Shown here one piece after another: positions 31,813 to 36,781 of a stretch of DNA of 36,781 nt; within the stretch, counting starts at the first letter, position 1, and every line of letters begins with the position of its first letter. The stretch lies in assembly GCA_000226015.1 (NCBI GenBank), contig JH153432.1:206818-243598 (forward strand). The letters run 5' to 3'. A program made the translations under genes and the position numbers. The stretch comes from Mnemiopsis leidyi (lineage: Eukaryota > Ctenophora > Tentaculata > Lobata > Bolinopsidae). Below the pieces are notes generated by a model. It made no database searches. It was not told the origin of the DNA and saw only the letters and a program-made list of their open reading frames with translations.

Positions 31813-32380
31813 TTAAAATTCAGGACATGTGATATGTTTTGTCGGTTCAACGGTTTGGAAAACTCGCTTGTCATTTGATAGCAGGGCGAATTTAATAAAG
31901 AAGCGATAAGGGCTGATTCGATTAGGAGGGGAAAGAATTAGGCGAGGTTGGGTAAATCAAATTGGGTTTCGATAAGGGAGATGAAAGAGAAAGTTGATAA
32001 CAAGTATTAGAGAGACATTCCGCTGGTCATTACAATCACGTCATGTAATGAGAGTATTGAGTAGCTTTCTAGAACCTCGCTTACAGTCAGGATAATTGGA
32101 TAAAGAAGTTGTTAGAGGGAAAGAGAAAGAGATAAGTATTCAGTTGCGTTTTGAAGAGTCCCCTGTCCATGATGCAGCAGCTTTAACATCAACCTATCAC
32201 GTGTGTAGTGTCACGTGTGTAGTGTCACGTGTGTAGTGTCACGTGTGTAGAATCACGTGTGAAGAGTTGCGTAATAACATGTAATGAGTAATTATCTGGA
32301 CAAATTTGACAACTTTTTGTGAGAATCACATAGTTAGCAGGGTACGATAACTCATCTTTTTATGAAAGAACTATGAAGAC
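31813..32380 (+). repeat. Direct duplication, copy 1 (568 bp)
   Basis: Nearly identical to 36230-36781 from TTAAAATTCAGGACATGTGA through ACTATGAAGAC. The differences seen are a few substitutions, one extra 14-bp E-box unit here and single-base indels. Copy 2 runs off the window, so the duplication may be longer. No coding frame. Confidence 0.95.
32198..32259 (+). promoter_or_regulatory. Array of five CACGTG E-boxes at exact 14-bp spacing
   Basis: CACGTG occurs at 32198, 32212, 32226, 32240 and 32254, each in a TCACGTGTGTAGTG-type 14-base unit, preceded by the conserved block CATGATGCAGCAGCTTTAAC. CACGTG is the core bound by bHLH(-Zip) factors such as Myc/Max, USF and MITF/TFE. Confidence 0.6.
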
Positions 32381-32759
32381 TATATGTGACTGAAATATGG
32401 CCAGTCGCCATTATCGAGAGTATTACAAACTCTAATCACTAATATGTATCATGGAATTCCAAACGGTGGAGAATGATCGGCCAAACAACGATTCCTGGAA
32501 ATGAGCAGTGACTTTTTAACCGGAAATATCACTTCACTGGCGTCTGTCATAGACAAATGACTGACATAACTAGTGTTATGATTAATAATTCAATCCCCTA
32601 CATCAAAAAACGGCCACTCACTAGACGATTTGTTGCTCTTATGGTAGAAAAAGTATGAATATAGACGCCCGATTTTTTGTAGACTAGTTTTTCAAACTGA
32701 AGTCATCTGAAACACGACTTTAACAAAAAAGCTTCGTTTGGTATTTTTCTGCGACATTG

Positions 32760-33056
32760 TATTGAAAAGATTTAGAAACGCCGCGCTTTTTTCGAGTAAA
32801 CATGGTGTTTTTTAAAAACGCCGTGACGCTTTTGTCGAGTGAACGCGTTTTTTTAAAACCTCGTGTTTCTACAACTGAAACAAGCATGCCCACAGAACTC
32901 GTGCGTTTATATCCGCACGCTTGCGAAAATGGGGTGAAATATTGAGGAAACATCGGGTTTTTCAAAACACACCGCGTTAACTCGACAAAATCGCGGCCTT
33001 TCTGCTGAAAACGCCGGGGTTAACTCCGGCGTTTTTCAGATACGCCGCGTTTTTTT
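32760..33056. repeat. Cluster of AACGCCG...TTTTT motifs with a hairpin
   Basis: Degenerate copies of AAACGCCGnG...TTTTT recur about every 40-60 bases in both orientations, giving a CpG-enriched patch in AT-rich DNA. A perfect 10-bp inverted repeat (33008-33017 and 33026-33035, AAAACGCCGG/CCGGCGTTTT) sits near the end. The function is unknown, and it may be an old tandem repeat. The minus-strand frame 32720-32965 is not convincing as a gene. Confidence 0.4.
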
Positions 33057-33256
33057 TTCTAGCAGAGAATGGTTTAAATTCTGTTTCATTGAATCTATAA
33101 ACTCTAATTTGAGACACCCTCTAGGAGAGTGTCATTAGTCTTATCTATAAAGGTCTATATTGAGCGATGATGCTTTAAACAACCTCGGGTCTGTTTGGAT
33201 TATAGCCAATACGGCTACGTAAAATTGTCCAGGTATTCGGTTTCATTTTGGAGTGT

Positions 33257-33430
33257 CACGTGCTCATGATGCAGCAGCGTTAACATCAACCTATCACGCG
33301 GGTACTGTCACGCGGGTACTATCACATGGGTAGAGTCACGTGCATAGTGTCACGTGGTATTGTTACGACACAGCAGGATCACGGCGGGATATAAACAGGT
33401 CAGATGAGGTCCTGGACACATTCAGTTTCA
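33257..33430 (+). promoter_or_regulatory. Promoter of the Ly6-like gene: diverged 14-bp E-box array plus TATA box
   Basis: A third, diverged relative of the E-box block carries CACGCG, CACGCG, CACATG, CACGTG, CACGTG at 33295, 33309, 33323, 33337 and 33351, again at exact 14-bp spacing, plus CACGTG at 33257. About 40 bases downstream lies GATATAAA (33389-33396) and an initiator-like TTCAGTTTC near 33421. A probable non-coding first exon (about 33420-33445, donor GTCTCC) would splice to 33956, 18 bases before the coding ATG. Confidence 0.5.
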
Positions 33431-33973
33431 GCAGTTTCTGGTCAGGTCTCCTGTAACGTTAAGATTTACCGTACTAAATAGTTTTTTAGATTATTTAAAG
33501 ATATAAAGTCTTGAGCTTTAAGTAAATTACTTTCACATCAGTTAAAGGAAGTTTAAATCTCCTACCTCAATGTCACGGGAATTTTTCATCTACAAGAATG
33601 GTTTTGAAATTACCCTTTGTTCTGATAACTTAAGTCAACTAAAAAGTTATGCACGCAAACCGTTAGTGAAAATCTTTCGCAAACCACTAATCTTTCTATT
33701 AATCTTACGTGCAATTAATACTATTTCGTTTCATATACCCTCAGCTAATTTCTTGGCATTCCAAATAGTTCAATTCTAAATAGCAACTTGACTTGAACAG
33801 CATATTACCGAGCGTATATGTTATCATATAAGTTGAATTTTTGAAAGATTTTATAATTTACCTTATTAACTCTTGACTGTCCAATAAGACGTCACAATAA
33901 TTCCTTAGAACACACTACGGAACATTTTAATTGAAAACACACATATAAATTTTAGCTGTTCCACAAACTGAAG

Positions 33974-35327
33974 ATGAGATCTCTGATCATTGCTCTTTTC
34001 CTGGTCTACACTTCAGGTATTGTACCTCTCATGTCATTTTAATCATTTCAGTTTGCTATTTTACTAATCGATTTAACTATTTCATATAGAGTAAATTATT
34101 TTTGGGGAAGGTTCACAAATTTTTGTATAACGATTTAGCTTTACTAGATAGGTATTAATTTGGTGTACCTTACTTCTCATGGATCAATCGCTGACAGGTG
34201 ATAGGAAAAATTTGTGACCCGTCCCCAAAATACCCTCTTTATTAATCGATCTCAATTTCAGTGGCTGAAAACATTATGTGTTATCAGACAGCTGAAAAAA
34301 ATGCTACAATGTGTCCCGATCCCGCAGAAGGAGCAGCTGCTCCAACAAAATGTTTCGGGTAAAATAAGTTCCTCACTATAACGGATAACATTATATGTCT
34401 CTAAGTGTCGGGAGAAGAAGTAAACTACATAACATATGAAGCAGCAACTACAATCACGTAAATGTTAAGAGTGACACTACCTACTACAAAACAAATTGTA
34501 ACCATATACTCTCCTACATTTAATAACCCTTCCCAGGCCCACATTCAGCGTTCTGGGTGGAGTAACTAACTCCACTTACGGATGTGGAGAATGCCCCACT
34601 GATGCAGCCAAAGACGCCTGTGTAACCTGTGATGGTGCAGCCGACTCTGCTTGCAACTCAGAAATTATCACCGCCGATAACTACGAATGTTACGACTACT
34701 CCTACAACGCTGAGAAGGGTGTCTTCGCTATACAGAAAGACCCCATCACGTGCCACAGACTTAACGGAACTGATGTTCACTGTAACAAGTAAGTTAAAAC
34801 GAAACACGCAAGCAGCTTATTGGGAACCTAACTCTGGATTATTAACGACTGGGGTACTGCGGTCCGGGGAAAATATGGCGAAATTGCCTAAAACTTTATC
34901 CCGATCGTAATTAACACGAGTTAGGTAAAATATGGCGAAATTGCCTAAAACTTTATCCCGATCGTAATTAACACGAGTTAGGTAATTCTGTAAACAGTTA
35001 AATCAGCAGTTTAGTGAGTAGTTTAGTGAGTAGTTTAGTGAGTAATTTGGTGAGTAGTTTGGTGTGCAATTATAGAGTTATCAAACATTTCCAGTCATAT
35101 ATCTGAGCTAATAAGACCTGTGTACACATCACATATAACACGTGAACAATCCTAGGCCCGGTGTAAACGCAACAGAAACCTACACCAGCAACGACAAAGG
35201 ATGTGGACCCTGTACCAATACTACGGCTGGTGTGTGTGTAGCTTGTGACGAAACCCGTTGTAACTCCGCTGTAACTGTCACTGCTTTCCTCCTTCCTCTC
35301 GCTGCCCTGCTTTACACTCTCTTCTAA
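33974..35327 (+). CDS. GPI-anchored protein with two 8-cysteine Ly6/uPAR-like repeats
   Basis: Coding exons 33974-34016, 34262-34358, 34537-34788 and 35156-35327 join in phase (1, 2, 2) to 187 residues. Residues 1-15 are a signal peptide (MRSLIIALFLVYTSG). Two homologous cysteine-rich repeats follow, each with eight Cys. Repeat 1 runs from CYQTAEKN to ACNSE with YGCGEC and CVTC inside; repeat 2 runs from CYDYSY to RCNS with KGCGPC and CVAC. A terminal CN after paired CxxC motifs recalls the three-finger Ly6/uPAR fold, but spacing is unusual and the fold is inferred. N-glycosylation sites (NAT, NST, NGT, NTT) are present. The C-terminal hydrophobic tail (AVTVTAFLLPLAALLYTLF) is a GPI-attachment signal. 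It is therefore an extracellular, lipid-anchored surface protein of unknown ligand. It is flanked by duplicated DNA, so paralogues are likely beyond the window. Confidence 0.82.
34870..35062 (+). repeat. 57-bp perfect tandem duplication and adjacent 12-bp repeats in Ly6-like intron 3
   Basis: Units 34870-34926 and 34927-34983 are identical. Just downstream (about 35007-35060) several copies of AGTTTAGTGAGT-type 12-base units follow. Confidence 0.85.
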
Positions 35328-35880
35328 GTTGGCATTTACTAGTCACGTGACGTTGTGATGTAGTTACGTGTTTGTCGGACAGTGCATGTAAGCAGACATT
35401 GTGAATATTATTGGTAGATATTTTTATATTTTTCTTTAAATTGTCGTTCTTTTTCGTGTTTAGTGTTCTTCTTATTTCACGTTTTACAATTCAAATAAAA
35501 CTTCTTATTTCCGAGTTAACGAAATTCTTCTTTCACAAAATTTGAAAATATGGCTAACGAAGTAGTGATTAAACAATTAACTTGGGAAATCGGGATTTTA
35601 ACTTATAGTAAAAACAACTGCTACAGAAATAAAAATCACCAGAATTGAATATCCAGAAAAAAAATATATAAAACAAAAATGATAACAAAAAAGAGAGAAA
35701 AAATCGACTCGAAATTAGTGCTCCTCTGAGTTAACCTATAGTCGTGAATAGGCTACAATAGCTATGATGTTGCCTCAGCAAACGATATAGAAAAGCGAAA
35801 ACCAGGCATGAGCATATTTAACATCTATGTCATATACGAGCAGAACATCAGCTTAACGCAGTAACTTGGAGAAAAACATA
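35328..35880. other. 3' UTR and intergenic, nothing else recognised
   Basis: Contains the Ly6-like 3' UTR (with a TCACGTGA octamer at 35343-35350) and AT-rich intergenic sequence without a gene. Confidence 0.5.
35494..35499 (+). terminator. Polyadenylation signal AATAAA of the Ly6-like gene
   Basis: AATAAA lies about 167 bases after the stop codon, in an AT/GT-rich 3' flank, as expected for an animal 3' UTR. Confidence 0.65.
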
Positions 35881-35889
35881 TATCTTTCT

Positions 35890-36230
35890 TCAGTGACTTA
35901 GTGTTAGTTTCTTTGAGTCAGTTATTTTGTGTGCAGTTACTTTGTATCAGTAACTTTGTTGAAGTAACTTTTAAGTGTTAGTTACTTTGTGTGTCAGTTA
36001 CTTTGTGTCAGTTACTTTGTGTGTCAGTTACTTTGTGTCAGTTACTTTGTGTCAGTTATTTTGTGTGTCAGTTACTTTGTGTGAGTTACTTTGTATCAGT
36101 TACTTTGTATCAGTTACTTTGCGTCAGTTACTTTGTGTGTCAGTTACTTTGTGTCAGTTACTTTGTGTCAATTAATTTGTGTCAGTTACTTTGTGTCAGT
36201 TAATTTGTGTCAGTTACTTTGTGTGTCAGT
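35890..36230 (+). repeat. GTCAGTTACTTTGTGT minisatellite
   Basis: About 20 head-to-tail units of 15-17 bases (GTCAGTTACTTTGTGT with optional extra GT), becoming more regular toward the right. The array ends exactly where duplication copy 2 begins. Open frames through it (35975-36203) are repeat artefacts. Confidence 0.95.
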
Positions 36231-36781
36231 TAAAATTCAGGACATGTGATATGTTTTGTCGGTTCAACGGTTTGGAAAACTCGCTTGTCATTTGTTAGCA
36301 GGGCGAATTCAATAAAGAAGCGATAAGGGCTGATTCGATTAGGAGGGGAAAGAATTAGGCGAGGTTGGGTAAATCAAATTGGGTTTCGATAAGGGAGATG
36401 AAAGAGAAAGTTGATAACAAGTATTAGAGAGACATTCCGCTGGTCATTACAATCACGTCATGTAATGAGAGTATTGAGTAACTTGCTAGAACCTCGCTTA
36501 CAGTCAGGATAATTGGATAAAGAAGTTGTTAGAGAGAAAGAGAAAGAGATAAGTATTCAGTTGCGTTTTGAAGTGTCCCCTGTCCATGATGCAGCAGCTT
36601 TAACATCAACCTATCACGTGTGTAGTGTCACGTGTGTAGTGTCACGTGTGTAGAATCACGTGTGAAGAGTTACGTAATAACATGTAATGAGTAATCATCT
36701 GGACAAATTTGACAATTTTTGTGAGAATCACATAGTTAGCAGGGTACGATAACTCATCTTTTATGAAAGAACTATGAAGAC
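36230..36781 (+). repeat. Direct duplication, copy 2 (reaches window end)
   Basis: Second copy of 31813-32380, carrying four CACGTG E-boxes at 36615, 36629, 36643 and 36657 (14-bp spacing). Likely the start of another duplicated unit outside the window. Confidence 0.95.

Noticed and set aside
32198..32259. CRISPR-like array
   Set aside because: Units are 14 bp and contiguous with no spacers, and the DNA is eukaryotic; a minisatellite of E-boxes explains it.
35975..36203. Overlapping frames encoding repeats of the type VSVTLCQLL
   Set aside because: They are translations of the 15-17-bp minisatellite, in more than one frame, with no start context or conserved use.
1..36781. tRNA, rRNA or snRNA genes
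   Set aside because: No convincing cloverleaf with internal promoter boxes or conserved rRNA/snRNA sequence was recognised on either strand by eye.

Overview
The window is animal nuclear DNA. It is AT-rich (roughly 60% or more by eye) and has split genes with GT-AG introns, AATAAA sites, TATA-like boxes, a non-LTR retrotransposon fragment, foldback elements and minisatellites. The gene set (BTB-kelch protein, rhodopsin-like GPCRs, ER thioredoxin protein, URB1, SERF, GPI-anchored cysteine-rich protein) is metazoan. Compact GPCR genes and many nested genes would fit a cnidarian or another early-branching animal, but that placement is inference, and no species can be named from the sequence alone.

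Layout. Positions 1-1888 hold the 3' part of an unrecognised Ser/Pro/Arg-rich protein gene (+) and possibly the last codons of another gene at the very edge. Positions 2910-18784 are one large BTB-BACK-kelch (KLHL-type) gene on +, rebuilt here as 12 exons that join in phase to a 585-residue protein. Its introns carry other genes: a single-exon GPCR (6965-7813, -) in intron 2, and in intron 5 a two-exon GPCR (10272-14085, -). That GPCR's own intron contains a complete single-exon ER thioredoxin-like protein with an HDEL tail (11338-13632, +). This gives gene within gene within gene, with strands alternating + / - / +.

Positions 18785-21100 hold no supported gene. They contain an unusually CpG-rich block with a perfect 30-bp inverted-repeat foldback element and an (AG)n tract with a 14-base assembly gap. 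Positions 21113-25432 (-) are an intronless URB1/Npa1 homologue (60S ribosome biogenesis), and 25932-26583 (-) is a three-exon SERF homologue. Positions 26900-28260 are a degenerate GCCCCAG-rich repeat element with inverted ends. Positions 28313-28576 (-) are the last exon of a small tail-anchored coiled-coil protein, possibly CCDC167-like. Next to it, 28855-29640 is the 5'-truncated end of a LINE reverse transcriptase.

The right end (31813-36781) is built around a four-exon gene for a secreted, GPI-anchored protein with two 8-cysteine Ly6-like repeats (33974-35327, +). It is bracketed by a direct duplication of at least 550 bp (31813-32380 and 36230 to the window end). Each copy, and the Ly6-like gene's own promoter, carries an array of E-boxes (CACGTG or variants) spaced exactly 14 bp apart. 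This suggests a tandemly duplicated, co-regulated gene cluster continuing beyond the window. Separately, the palindromic octamers TCACGTGA and TCATGTGA/TCACATGA occur far more often across the window than base composition predicts.
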